A stretch of DNA of 64,000 nucleotides, from assembly GCF_900112795.1 (NCBI RefSeq), contig NZ_FONA01000015.1, positions 43,470-107,469 on the forward strand. The letters run 5' to 3'. Below are positions 1-9,308 of the stretch, piece by piece. This stretch comes from Thermophagus xiamenensis. GTDB taxonomy: Bacteria; Bacteroidota; Bacteroidia; Bacteroidales; Marinilabiliaceae. Made by a program: the position numbers and the translations under genes. Each line of letters opens with the position of its first letter. The stretch's first letter is position 1. The notes below the pieces were generated by a model that was not told the DNA's origin, ran no database searches, and saw only the letters and a list, made by a program, of their open reading frames with translations.

Positions 1-831
1 TTCCAGCGGGTAATCGGCACCCTTTCGGGTGTGATTTCAGGTATTCTTATCGTTAAATTACTGACGTTACCGGGACAGGTATTGCTAATGCTGACCTCTG
101 CCTTTTTATTCTTTGTATGGCTAAAACGTCAATATTCAGTTTCTGTGGTGTTTATCACCATTTTTGTTTTGTGCGCTTTTAATCTGATATCCAATATGGG
201 GGTTGCCGTAATGTGGCCTCGACTGGCTGATACGCTGATAGGAGCTTTTCTGGCCATGGCGAGTGTTCGTTTATTCTGGCACCAGTGGCAATACAAAAAA
301 CTGCCGCAGTTATTGTCCGATGCGTTGGAGAAAAACAGAGCCTATTTTAAGGCGATACTTGCCGAATATGAACATCCAAATACAACAGATGACCTGGCAT
401 ACCGTATAGCCAGGCGAAAAGCGCATCAGGCGGATAATGCCCTGGCAATGGCATGGCAGGATATTCAAACCGAGCCTAAGAAATATCGGCAGTTTCATCA
501 AAGGGCATTTAAGATGACTTACCTGAATCACGCCTTGCTATCCTTTATCTCAGCTTTTGGTGCTCATCGAGGAAGTGTCATTGATAATACGGGTGAAATC
601 ATTATTCCCGGCAAAAAAATCCTTGATTTACTGGGGAATAAATCTCTGTCACCCCAAGAAAGACATGCCCACATGCGTGATGTGGTCAATGAGTTGCAGG
701 AACGGTTGAAACACCATCCTTCAAAAACCTTTCAGCAACAGCAAATTCTTCTGTATAATATTGCAGATATCGGTCGCCGGTTAGCAGAAGAGACTGCGGA
801 TGACTACTCTTCTTCAAACATCATAGAATAG
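1..831 (+). CDS. FUSC/YccS-family inner membrane protein, C-terminal part (5' end outside window)
   Basis: The reading frame is already open at base 1 and reads FQRVIGTLSG before the first possible start, so the gene begins left of the window. The visible part has about four hydrophobic segments (roughly the first 90 residues) followed by a soluble helical tail. The R-x-x-GT-x-x-G stretch and this layout match the second membrane domain and cytoplasmic tail of YccS/FUSC-type proteins, which resemble aromatic-acid efflux carriers. The substrate is unknown. The last 28 bases overlap the end of the convergent thioredoxin-like gene, so the two mRNAs are complementary there. Family call fairly sure; transport function is inference. 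Confidence 0.75.
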   Translation, partial: FQRVIGTLSGVISGILIVKLLTLPGQVLLMLTSAFLFFVWLKRQYSVSVVFITIFVLCAFNLISNMGVAVMWPRLADTLIGAFLAMASVRLFWHQWQYKKLPQLLSDALEKNRAYFKAILAEYEHPNTTDDLAYRIARRKAHQADNALAMAWQDIQTEPKKYRQFHQRAFKMTYLNHALLSFISAFGAHRGSVIDNTGEIIIPGKKILDLLGNKSLSPQERHAHMRDVVNELQERLKHHPSKTFQQQQILLYNIADIGRRLAEETADDYSSSNIIE

Positions 832-1139
832 GGGCGCTCAATGGCCTGTGCCAGCTCCTCAACCCCCATGTTGCGACTGAAACGAAAAGTTTCTCTGCCC
901 TCAAAGAAGACCAGCACGGTGGGAACGGCAAAGATGCGGTTCTGTGCCGCCACTTCAGGTTGCTCCACTGTGTTGCAGTAATACATGCTCATGGAGGGAT
1001 AATTCTCCTTTAGCATTTTCTCTACTTTTGGTTTCAATACCTTGCATACACCACATTGTTCATGAGAGAAATAGACCAGAACGGCCGGTTCAGAAGATAC
1101 TACTTGATTAAAGTGTTCGGGTGATTGTATGTTGTTCAT
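804..1139 (-). CDS. thioredoxin-family protein
   Basis: A small protein of about 111 residues with a thioredoxin fold pattern: a beta strand (AVLVYFS), the redox motif CGVC followed by K, a later cis-proline segment (FAVPTVLVF) and a C-terminal helix. It is probably a cytoplasmic thiol-disulfide exchange protein; no signal peptide is visible. The frame is open further upstream, to 1199, but the ATG at 1139 (MNNIQSPE) fits the family length better. The usual CGPC is CGVC here, so the redox potential may differ. It lies upstream of ispF's end on the same strand, with an 82-base gap. Confidence 0.8.
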   Translation of the reverse strand: MNNIQSPEHFNQVVSSEPAVLVYFSHEQCGVCKVLKPKVEKMLKENYPSMSMYYCNTVEQPEVAAQNRIFAVPTVLVFFEGRETFRFSRNMGVEELAQAIERPYSMMFEEE

Positions 1140-1221
1140 CGAAGTATCTGGTTTAAAGTTAATGGTAGTTATCGGTTGAATGTTGACGAGTAATGCCAAG
1201 GGTTAGACAGCTAAGGGTGGT

Positions 1222-1701
1222 TTATAATTTAACCACCAAAACAGAGGCGTAGGCGGCAATACCTTTGCCTTCACCCACAAAACCCATTTTTTCGGTGGTA
1301 GTGGCCTTTATCGAAATTTGAGAGGGGTGAACCGCCATTACCCGTGCAAGAGTTTCCTGCATTTTAGGAATGTGAGGGTTCAATTTCGGGGACTGGAGGC
1401 AGATAGTAGAATCCAAATTTCCCAAATCATAGCCTTTTTCACGAATGAAGTGCATTGTTTTTTGCAATAATATTTTGCTGTCAATACCCTTTAGAGCCGG
1501 GTCATTATCCGGAAAGTGATAGCCTATATCTCTCAAGGCTAATGCCCCCAGGAGGGCATCACATATGGCATGAATTAATACATCTCCATCTGAATGGCCT
1601 ACCGACCCTTTGTCAGAAGATATTTTGATACCGCCAATCCACAAGTCGTGCCCGGCAGCCAGTTGATGAACGTCATAGCCCATTCCGATACGTACAGACA
1701 T
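1222..1701 (-). CDS. ispF: 2-C-methyl-D-erythritol 2,4-cyclodiphosphate synthase
   Basis: 159 residues, the usual length for IspF. The enzyme forms the cyclic diphosphate intermediate of the non-mevalonate isoprenoid pathway with loss of CMP. Visible hallmarks are the N-terminal GMGYDVHQL with the zinc-binding Asp and His, the SDGDVLIHAICDALLGA block with the third zinc ligand, and the C-terminal KATTTEKMGFVGEGKGIAA segment that binds the cytidine moiety. The start at MSVRIGMGYDVH leaves the expected few residues before the first ligand. Cytoplasmic homotrimer in known members. Confidence 0.96.
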   Translation of the reverse strand: MSVRIGMGYDVHQLAAGHDLWIGGIKISSDKGSVGHSDGDVLIHAICDALLGALALRDIGYHFPDNDPALKGIDSKILLQKTMHFIREKGYDLGNLDSTICLQSPKLNPHIPKMQETLARVMAVHPSQISIKATTTEKMGFVGEGKGIAAYASVLVVKL

Positions 1702-1843
1702 GATGTTTTAGATTAATAGATGTTAGATGATAGATTAACAGATATGTTAGATTAAAGATAATAGATTAATGGATGTTAGATGATATTTTTAAAATAAGGG
1801 AAGGGTCAGGATTTTGGGATGGATATTATAAGTGATTTAAATC
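1702..1843. repeat. short degenerate word repeats between porV and ispF
   Basis: The gap holds two near-copies of a 22-base block (AGATTAATAGATGTTAGATG and then AT) at about 1709 and 1763, joined by related words such as AGATTAACAG. No promoter or terminator is evident. It is one of several 'word repeat' gaps in the window, each with its own word. Confidence 0.6.
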
Positions 1844-3004
1844 TCATCTATTGGCGAGCATTTGGTCCAGGTCAAACCCCAGAGTGAATCGTACTGTGTT
1901 GGCAAGCGGATTGTCCTGAACTACCGGGATAATATAAGATGCATCAATATTTAACATGTTAAATTTAATGCCAACGCCGGCTGTGAAAAACTTGCGGTTA
2001 CCCTTGTTTTCATGTTCGTGAAAATAACCTGTTCGCAAGGCAAATTGCTTAGCGTAAAGATATTCCACTCCAACGCTTATATTGATTTCTTCCAATTCTT
2101 CTTCCAGCCCACGTGGCGCATCACTAAAAGATTTAAAAATGCCGCTAACAACTGAAACGTCAGAAGTAACAAAACCGGCGGAATCGTTAGGCGTAGGAAC
2201 CAATAGTTTATTCAGATCCAAAGAAAATGCTATTTGGTTGTAATCATCTATTTGGGTTGTAACAGATGTCCCAATACGTAAGTTGGTTGGAATAAAATAT
2301 TCTTCATCATTTCCATAAGAAAGCTTAGTTCCTATATTTGAGATATTTATTCCGGCTGCGAGGTTGCTTTCTTTTCCACTTATTTCTATGTCATTTTGAT
2401 AAAAAAATGCCAGATCAGCAGCAAAAGAGTTTCCCGCTTTATAGGTTTCACTACCTGAAAATGCTCCAAGACTTAATTGGAGGTCGGATCGTATATATCG
2501 AAAAGCAACAGCACCGGAAAAATGTTCTGAAAGAAGGCGGCTATAGGCAATGTCGATGGCAAATTCGTTAGGATTGGCATTGCCAATATATTCACCATAG
2601 CTGTCATTAAATGTAATATCACCTAAAGAAAAATACCTTAAGGAAGCACTCACTGCCTGAAGATTGTCTAAACGTTTAAATCCGGCCAAATAATATAGAT
2701 TGATGTCGTTAACTAATTTTCGTAACCAGGGAGTATAAGATAAGGAAGCACCCATTTCTTTTTCAATGAAAACATATTTTGCAGGATTCCAATGCTGAGA
2801 ATTAACATCGGGGGAAGTGGCGACACCTGTATTTCCCATTCCTCCTCCTCTTGATTCAGGAGCAATATCTAAAAAGGGTACGGCAGTACTAATAATGTTG
2901 ACCTGACCTCCCAAGGTAATATCGTCGTCTTGAGCATAAGCTGAACTCAGCCAAATTAATAAAGTAAATAGAGTAAAAATCGTTTTGAATACTTTATTTT
3001 CCAT
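1844..3004 (-). CDS. porV: type IX secretion outer membrane protein PorV (LptO)
   Basis: 386 residues with a cleavable signal peptide (MENKVFKTIFTLFTLLIWLSSAYA) and a beta-barrel body with alternating aromatic strands, of the OmpP1/FadL-like kind. The conserved N-terminal motifs TAVPFLDIAPESRGGGMGN and SQHWNPAKY are characteristic of PorV. PorV is the outer-membrane shuttle that receives type IX cargo from the translocon and hands it to the PorU sortase. It follows porU on the same strand with a 161-base gap, the usual neighbour arrangement in Bacteroidota. Confidence 0.94.
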   Translation of the reverse strand: MENKVFKTIFTLFTLLIWLSSAYAQDDDITLGGQVNIISTAVPFLDIAPESRGGGMGNTGVATSPDVNSQHWNPAKYVFIEKEMGASLSYTPWLRKLVNDINLYYLAGFKRLDNLQAVSASLRYFSLGDITFNDSYGEYIGNANPNEFAIDIAYSRLLSEHFSGAVAFRYIRSDLQLSLGAFSGSETYKAGNSFAADLAFFYQNDIEISGKESNLAAGINISNIGTKLSYGNDEEYFIPTNLRIGTSVTTQIDDYNQIAFSLDLNKLLVPTPNDSAGFVTSDVSVVSGIFKSFSDAPRGLEEELEEINISVGVEYLYAKQFALRTGYFHEHENKGNRKFFTAGVGIKFNMLNIDASYIIPVVQDNPLANTVRFTLGFDLDQMLANR

Positions 3005-3165
3005 TTATATCAAATTTATAAGGACCTAAAATTATTAAAATTAGTTGTTTGCCAATCATTTTTTTGTTGGTATTAGGGATTAGTAGGCGGAATTAGTCTT
3101 AATCACTTTTCATACATGTTCTTATTGTGATTAAAAAAAGTATCTTAGTCGTTTTGTTTTCAAAT

Positions 3166-6100
3166 TTAGAAATAAGGTAAAAGTTTTACCGTAAATTGTT
3201 CTTTGCTTTCGGTCTGTGACTCTAATATAATTCTTACAAAACAAACACCATTATAATTCCATCCTGATTGTTCAATAGGTAATTTATATGGTCCAACAGT
3301 ATTGCCGTCAGTTATAAGTTCATCTTTTGCTGTGCCGGTAATTTGTCCGGCCGCATTAAAAAATTGAATTGTGACAGACAGCAAATCATTGGGAATATCG
3401 GTGGTTAAGGTAACGTAAACATCATCTCCGGGCTTTACCGGATTTGGATAAAGTTTAATGTTATGACCATTAATACCATGATTTTTCGAAACCTTAAATT
3501 GTAACGTACTTGACGATGAATTATTATAATTATCCCATACTTTAAGGGTTAGGGTGTGGACACCTTCATCCAGTTCTGGCACCTGGTAATCTATCATGCC
3601 ACTTTTATAATCATCGATATCTGCGGTAAAATAATCATTTAAAATTACAGGGTTATTTATATCCTCATCAATAACCAGTGTGACATCATGTCCTATGCCT
3701 ATTCCGGAAGTGTTAATTCCTGACTCGTCAAACAACCGGGCATAAAGCATGGGGCGATCGGTCGTTTGGTCTCCATCCTTGAATTGCGAATGGTTAAGAT
3801 ACATTTGTATTTCGGGACCGGTAGTATCGGTGTCAATATTTTCACTGATGCCTCCTACCACAATATCACTAAAGGCACCAAAGGCTTCTCTGTTATCATC
3901 CGCCAGGGCATAGTAGCTTATCCTTCCCTGGTCGAAATTATAACGGATATCTTGAGGCACCACAAATGAAATTTGAAATAGGCCATTTTTGACAGTAGCT
4001 CTACCACTGAAAAGGATGTTGGCATATTCGCTGAATTCGAAGGGCGTATTACCGTCATTGCCTAATGTTTGGCGGGTTATTTCCTTGTCATAAACGGTGA
4101 TAAAAGCAGTTCCGTTAAAATCGGTTATGACATTACCCTTTGAATCAGTAATCTGAGCAACGAGTGTATTGTGCGATAGTGCTTTTATTGTATCTGTTTG
4201 ATCGGCAACAGGAGTGTTGTTAATTTCAACGGTGGTGATATGATATGGTGGGAAGATTAATTGGAGTGCAGGGTCACCCAAAAGGGTGAAATTTAATTTG
4301 TTAGTATTTGACCCTGATTCCAGTTTGGTTCGTCGCATCATTTCCCCAAGCCGAAGGGGTTCACCTGTTTCGTCATATTCAAATGCATGATTGTAAAAAG
4401 CATTGTTCAGCGTATAGTTGAGGCTTGCATAGACAATCCGTGTGGTTGACAGAAGAGCAATAGCCCCCCCATTGGGAGAAAGAAATACTTTTTCTCCGGC
4501 CGAAGTATATTCATGATTGTCGAATCGGCTAAATTCGCAAGTTGCCGTCACAAAAAGAGGTAATCTGTTTTTATTGGTCCATGTTTCGATGTCGGCCATG
4601 GTGATAATTTTCTCATGAGCTAAAGCCGATTCACTACCATGTCCTGAAAAATTCCAGATTAATGTTCCTTCGGTAATTGCTTCCTGAGCGTCAATTTTTG
4701 CATTTGGGAATTCGCGTCCCGTAGCACTTGTATAAGCCTGATAATTATCCAGGTAAATTTTGTTGAGGTCAAATTCGGGGTGTGTTTGAGCAATTTTTTG
4801 TGCAAGTTTATCTGCGTCTTGCATATGAATATTGTTATCACCATCATCACCCACAAAAGTTAGCCGGGTTTTCCATCTTCCCATTTCCTGATTCAGGAGA
4901 TAGGCTTCAGTTTTATCGACAGCAATTTTAGCTTCATCAACAGAATTGACGGGGAAACGACCAATCCCAATATCCAGTCGGTCACTTTGAAGATTATCAC
5001 CTTCTTCATCATCCAGAAAACCAAAAAAATCATCGGTAACGAAAGAAGCTGTTTGGTAGAATGAGGATTCAGACTGATAGGTGGGTAAGGGTGCTGCCGG
5101 TTGGTTGTCAATATGTCGGTTATCATAGCTACCGTCACCGAAAAGAAGGAGTAGTTTGGGTGCCTTATCCATATCATCTCCGGCGCGGTCATAAAGCATT
5201 TTAAGAAATGCTCTGATAGCACCCGGATCAGGGTGTCCCCATGAAAATTCATTGTATATCTGGTCTCTTTGGGCTACTAATACCGACAAACCGGAATAGG
5301 TAGCATGAAGATTGGCAAGGCGTACGGCTTGTTCTGAAAATTCTTCCGGGGTTACAATAATCAAATCTGCAGAAGTAGAAGCATGCAGGTTTTGATTGGT
5401 AACAGCTTCAATAAATTCAGGTACAGGGATGTCCATATCCGGGGAAAAGGCAACATATTCTTTAAGGATGTTGGAACTATCTTTAAAAGTTATAGTATTA
5501 GTATTGTCGTTCGTTATTGTTGTCATCTGCCTAATAAGAAGCGGATTGGTAACATCCCAAATAACTGCGTTGGATGGGGCATCGGTTAACCGGTATTCAG
5601 TAATTCTATCAGAGGCTACTGAATTGTGGTCACGAAAAACCAAAGGCCCGTTTTGTAAGGTTAGAAGATTTCTGGCTTGTAAAATAAAGAAATCGAGCCA
5701 GCCAACTGATGATGTTGAAGAAGGCACATATTGATAAGATAAACTAATTGATGAAGCAGCGGAAAATGAGACTTTTCCTTCGGCTGTTCTGGCGTAATAT
5801 CCTAAATAGTCGCTCAAAGAAACTGTGGATAGTGTGAGGGTTTGAACAATGGCGTCATTAATGCTGATATTGAAGTAATGGGAGGAATTAGACCTTCCGG
5901 CGACCCGGGAGTATAATATAACTTCAGAATCGGGGACAAAATTGGGGATATCAAAAGTGAAAGTTCTTTCTAAAGTTCCTGACGGACTAAATTTTTCACC
6001 CAACCATTGAGAGCCTGAGTTGAGCAGGTTTTCTTTTTCATTCTCATGGAAAACAATATAATCGTATGTTGTGGATTGGTAATTAGCTTCAGAATCAATA

Positions 6101-6966
6101 GGCTCTTGTATTTGAGGCGATAAAAGGTTGTCGGCTTCGGATAAAAAATAAAATGCCGATGGCGAATAGGGATGTTGAGAATACTCAAACATGTTTCGTT
6201 CTTCATTCCATTTCCATTGCCATGGGCCATTACTGAAAAAAAACAATGCGTCGTTTTGATGCCAACAGGGGACAGGTGGTAAGTCGTCGGGTCGCTCTTC
6301 ACTATTTTTCATTGGAACCATCATTCCCCCATAACCATATACCTGAATTTTTTCAGGGTTATTAAATCCCCAATTCCGGAGGGTGGTATAAGGGATTTTA
6401 TGAATGCCTCTTTGGGTAGTTCCTATTTTAACCCAATTTCCGGAAGATAGCATTGAGGTAAAAGTATATTTTTGCTCAGCGCTTTTAAGCGATATGGCAG
6501 AAGTACTATCTGTGGCTTGAATTGAAACGGAATATTTTAGTAATCTTTGCCATAAATTTGGTTCAGTATTACTTTTCCTAAACGGAATAATTTCTAGTTC
6601 GATGTAAGGAACTTTCCGAATAAAAATAATTTTATGGTTGAAAATATGAGGGTTTTCTTTAACCGAAGTATCGTTTAAAAATGAGTAATCATCTTCTATG
6701 TTTTGCCATTCCAATGCCCGGGGAGCAATAACAGCTTGTTGATAATTAAGAGACGAAGGAAAAGGGATAAGAACAACCAGTACCGGCCATTGGTTATTGT
6801 TCGTATAATACCCTTGTCCTTTAAATGGAAGTTCAGGATAATTAGCACTTTGCCATTCAATATTTTTAAGTATTTGTACAGAGGCTTTTTCGCCAGCACA
6901 AATGGTAATATTCAAACCGAACAGGGAAATAAGAATGGCTGCTATGAAACCTCTTGTGTTGGGCAT
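3166..6966 (-). CDS. porU: type IX secretion system sortase PorU
   Basis: About 1266 residues from the ATG at 6966 (MPNTRGFIAAILISLFGLN), which begins a clear signal peptide. The frame is open to a TTG at 7026, but that TTG sits inside a TATTTTTG promoter-like element, so the downstream ATG is preferred. The middle carries a gingipain-type C25 peptidase domain with the catalytic His in WNFSGHGSESALAHE and the Cys in VTATCEFSRFDNHEYTSAGE. The C-terminus has an Ig-like part and a sorting-type domain (KLYPNPVKPGDDVYVTL). PorU removes the C-terminal signal of type IX cargo at the cell surface and attaches it to lipopolysaccharide. Upstream of porV, divergent from gldJ. Confidence 0.95.
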   Translation of the reverse strand: MPNTRGFIAAILISLFGLNITICAGEKASVQILKNIEWQSANYPELPFKGQGYYTNNNQWPVLVVLIPFPSSLNYQQAVIAPRALEWQNIEDDYSFLNDTSVKENPHIFNHKIIFIRKVPYIELEIIPFRKSNTEPNLWQRLLKYSVSIQATDSTSAISLKSAEQKYTFTSMLSSGNWVKIGTTQRGIHKIPYTTLRNWGFNNPEKIQVYGYGGMMVPMKNSEERPDDLPPVPCWHQNDALFFFSNGPWQWKWNEERNMFEYSQHPYSPSAFYFLSEADNLLSPQIQEPIDSEANYQSTTYDYIVFHENEKENLLNSGSQWLGEKFSPSGTLERTFTFDIPNFVPDSEVILYSRVAGRSNSSHYFNISINDAIVQTLTLSTVSLSDYLGYYARTAEGKVSFSAASSISLSYQYVPSSTSSVGWLDFFILQARNLLTLQNGPLVFRDHNSVASDRITEYRLTDAPSNAVIWDVTNPLLIRQMTTITNDNTNTITFKDSSNILKEYVAFSPDMDIPVPEFIEAVTNQNLHASTSADLIIVTPEEFSEQAVRLANLHATYSGLSVLVAQRDQIYNEFSWGHPDPGAIRAFLKMLYDRAGDDMDKAPKLLLLFGDGSYDNRHIDNQPAAPLPTYQSESSFYQTASFVTDDFFGFLDDEEGDNLQSDRLDIGIGRFPVNSVDEAKIAVDKTEAYLLNQEMGRWKTRLTFVGDDGDNNIHMQDADKLAQKIAQTHPEFDLNKIYLDNYQAYTSATGREFPNAKIDAQEAITEGTLIWNFSGHGSESALAHEKIITMADIETWTNKNRLPLFVTATCEFSRFDNHEYTSAGEKVFLSPNGGAIALLSTTRIVYASLNYTLNNAFYNHAFEYDETGEPLRLGEMMRRTKLESGSNTNKLNFTLLGDPALQLIFPPYHITTVEINNTPVADQTDTIKALSHNTLVAQITDSKGNVITDFNGTAFITVYDKEITRQTLGNDGNTPFEFSEYANILFSGRATVKNGLFQISFVVPQDIRYNFDQGRISYYALADDNREAFGAFSDIVVGGISENIDTDTTGPEIQMYLNHSQFKDGDQTTDRPMLYARLFDESGINTSGIGIGHDVTLVIDEDINNPVILNDYFTADIDDYKSGMIDYQVPELDEGVHTLTLKVWDNYNNSSSSTLQFKVSKNHGINGHNIKLYPNPVKPGDDVYVTLTTDIPNDLLSVTIQFFNAAGQITGTAKDELITDGNTVGPYKLPIEQSGWNYNGVCFVRIILESQTESKEQFTVKLLPYF

Positions 6967-7473
6967 ATTGTCTAAAAGTGATGTCTTTATAAAAACTGAT
7001 TTTAAAAGAAAAGGTTTAGTGGACAAAAATAAGTAAAAAATAGTCAGTTTTTTATTTCATAGGTGTAACAAGGATTTAATTGTGTCATGGTGTTGGCCAA
7101 ATTGACACAATCAACCAATAGAATAAATAATTAAATGCTAACATCTTTTATATGTGGGTGATTCTGTTTTGTAAGTTATTGTTTTATAGGGAAATTAATG
7201 GCTTTGGTTTATGTTTAATGAGAAAAATAGCGTCAAAAAAGCAATTAAAGTTGCTTTAAGGGTATAACCTTTTTCTATTTTTGTAGTATAAAAACAATGA
7301 ATTCATATAGCTTTCGTTCTATATAAAAGCAATATTGTCAACAAATTGGATTTATTTTGTTGAAATATAGTGTTTTAGTATTAATGGCTGAGATTGCTTA
7401 AAGAAAAATAAGTAGTCGAAAGTTATTGTGTTATTAAAGGAGTAAAAGTAAAAGAATTACAAGAAAATAAGTT
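6967..7473. promoter_or_regulatory. divergent intergenic region between porU and gldJ, with gldJ promoter candidate
   Basis: AT-rich spacer of about 500 bases. On the plus strand a TATTTTTG (7276-7283) fits the Bacteroidota -7 consensus TAnnTTTG, with a TTG at 7251 in the -33 position, so it can serve gldJ about 190 bases downstream. On the minus strand TATTTTTG (7031-7024) could be the -7 box of porU, but no convincing -33 element was found. The remainder shows no ORF or repeat. Confidence 0.45.
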
Positions 7474-8964
7474 ATGAGATTGAATTCCAGACTTTTTGTT
7501 CCCAGTATGATTTTGGGATTAATGGTTTTAGCCTCATGTGGTGGTGGTGCCAGAAAAAGTGTTTCATCGACCACTGGGTGGGCGTATAATGACCCCGAGA
7601 CCGGCGGATTTGAATATAAGGCTGATTTTGAACAGGAAACAGGACCCGGCCTTGTTTTTATTGAAGGTGGAACATTTATTATGGGGAGTGTGGAAGAAGA
7701 TGTGATGAAAAATTGGAATAATCCACCTCGCAGGGTAACTGTTAGGTCGTTTTATATGGATGAAACGGAAGTAAGGAATGTGGATTATCGGGAGTATTTG
7801 TATTGGATTAACAGAGTGTTTGTTGATATGCCTGAAGTTTATAGAAATGCACTCCCTGATACGTTGGTCTGGCGCCGTTCTTTGGCATATAATGAACCTT
7901 TAGTAGAGAATTACTTTCGACATCCGGCGTACAGTGAATATCCCGTTGTTGGAGTTAATTGGCTGCAAGCCAATGATTATGCTGCCTGGCGTACCGACCG
8001 CGTGAATGAAATGATATTGGTGGAAAGAGGTATTCTGGAATTGGATCTGCAGCAGTCGGGACAGAACAATTTTGATACAGAAGCATACTTATTAGGAAAG
8101 TACGAGGGCGTGGCAGGTAAGAATCCCTTAAAGGATTTAGATCCCAACAAAGATACAAGACGAGTTAGGCCTAGTGACGGAATCTTATTACCTCGCTACC
8201 GTCTCCCAACTGAAGCAGAGTGGGAATATGCAGCCTACGGATTGGTTGGTAATTCATATGAAGAAAGACTTACCGATAGAAGAATTTATCCATGGGATGG
8301 ACATTATTTAAGAAATCCTTCCAAAAATGAAAGAGGTCGGTTTATGGCCAACTTTGTACGAAGCAGAGGTGATTATATGGGGATGGCAGGTGACTTGAAT
8401 GACGGAGGTGATATTACCGTACCGGTACATTCATATTATCCCAACGATTTTGGGCTATATTGTATGGCTGGAAATGTGAATGAGTGGGTTGCGGATGTTT
8501 ATAGACCTTTGTCGCATGAAGATGTGGATGAGTTCAGTCCTTTTAGGGGCAATGTTTTTAAAACAAAAGTTCTGGATGAAGAAGGATATGTAGTTGAACC
8601 AGATGAATATGGTAATATTCAATATCGCCTTGAGACCGCGGAGGATATACAAGATCGTAGTAACTATCGTACTGCCGATAACCGGAACTATCTGGACGGT
8701 GATGCCAGGTCTAATATTTCAACGGGTGGTAATTGGTCTGCCAGTGAATTGACTACTGAAGATATGTATAGTGCCAGCCCCGGAAATTTAAGTAGTACCA
8801 TCTCTGACCGTGCTAGAGTGTATAAAGGCGGTTCGTGGCGAGATCGTGCTTATTGGTTAAGCCCTGGAACCCGACGTTTCCTGGATGAACGTGAAGCCAG
8901 GGATGATATTGGTTTTCGCTGTGCCATGACACGGGTAGGGTTGCCATATAAGAGCAAAAAGTAA
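7474..8964 (+). CDS. gldJ: gliding motility / type IX secretion lipoprotein GldJ
   Basis: 496 residues. The start gives a lipoprotein signal ending in the lipobox LASC with the modified Cys at 22. The body is a formylglycine-generating-enzyme (FGE/SUMF1)-like fold: GGTFIMGSVEED near the start, RLPTEAEWEYAAYG in the middle, AGNVNEWVADVYRP and the terminal GGSWRDRAYWLSPGTRRF / IGFRCAM. GldJ is an outer-membrane lipoprotein needed for gliding and for the stability of GldK in the type IX machinery. It sits divergent to porU and upstream of murF, the order found in many Bacteroidota. An intrinsic terminator follows. Confidence 0.94.
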   Translation: MRLNSRLFVPSMILGLMVLASCGGGARKSVSSTTGWAYNDPETGGFEYKADFEQETGPGLVFIEGGTFIMGSVEEDVMKNWNNPPRRVTVRSFYMDETEVRNVDYREYLYWINRVFVDMPEVYRNALPDTLVWRRSLAYNEPLVENYFRHPAYSEYPVVGVNWLQANDYAAWRTDRVNEMILVERGILELDLQQSGQNNFDTEAYLLGKYEGVAGKNPLKDLDPNKDTRRVRPSDGILLPRYRLPTEAEWEYAAYGLVGNSYEERLTDRRIYPWDGHYLRNPSKNERGRFMANFVRSRGDYMGMAGDLNDGGDITVPVHSYYPNDFGLYCMAGNVNEWVADVYRPLSHEDVDEFSPFRGNVFKTKVLDEEGYVVEPDEYGNIQYRLETAEDIQDRSNYRTADNRNYLDGDARSNISTGGNWSASELTTEDMYSASPGNLSSTISDRARVYKGGSWRDRAYWLSPGTRRFLDEREARDDIGFRCAMTRVGLPYKSKK

Positions 8965-8991
8965 TTCGGAATTCTATCAATAGTGAGGGTA

Positions 8992-9025
8992 AAGGCTGTT
9001 CCTGAAAATGGGAACAGCCTTTTTT
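8992..9025 (+). terminator. intrinsic terminator of gldJ
   Basis: An 11-base perfect stem (AAGGCTGTTCC at 8992-9002 with GGAACAGCCTT at 9011-9021), an 8-base loop, and a T-run directly after. It lies 27 bases past the gldJ stop. Confidence 0.9.
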
Positions 9026-9308
9026 GTGGCTAATGATAACACTTTTCTAAAAAGTATTACAAAATCAAGAGTGTAAAGGTATTGTCTTAAAAAAATTGTT
9101 TCGATAGTTTCATCATAAATGCCCATATTTGTTTTATAAAAGTATTTTTGTGATTGAGATAGATCAACTGGCTTGCCAAATTTGGTAATAGACAGGGCAA
9201 ATGACACAAGTAGGACTCCAAAAGTTTGTTGTTATAAGCAATGACTTTAATCCAGCTTTAGGATATGCAAGTTCGGGCAGGCCAATGAATTAGATAAACT
9301 TTAAACAG
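9026..9308. repeat. intergenic region before murF with a decayed palindromic-repeat copy
   Basis: No ORF is supported here. Bases about 9263-9306 resemble one end of the interspersed palindromic repeat family described at 18281-18386: a CAAGTTC-like word, then GGCCAATGAATTAGATAAA and a degenerate TTTAAAC end. The repeat stops immediately before the murF start codon. A TATTTTTG at 9143-9150 resembles a -7 box, but no -33 box lies at the right distance. Confidence 0.45.

Noticed and set aside
8977..9207. 76-codon frame on the minus strand after gldJ
   Set aside because: It overlaps the gldJ terminator and has no family likeness or start signal.
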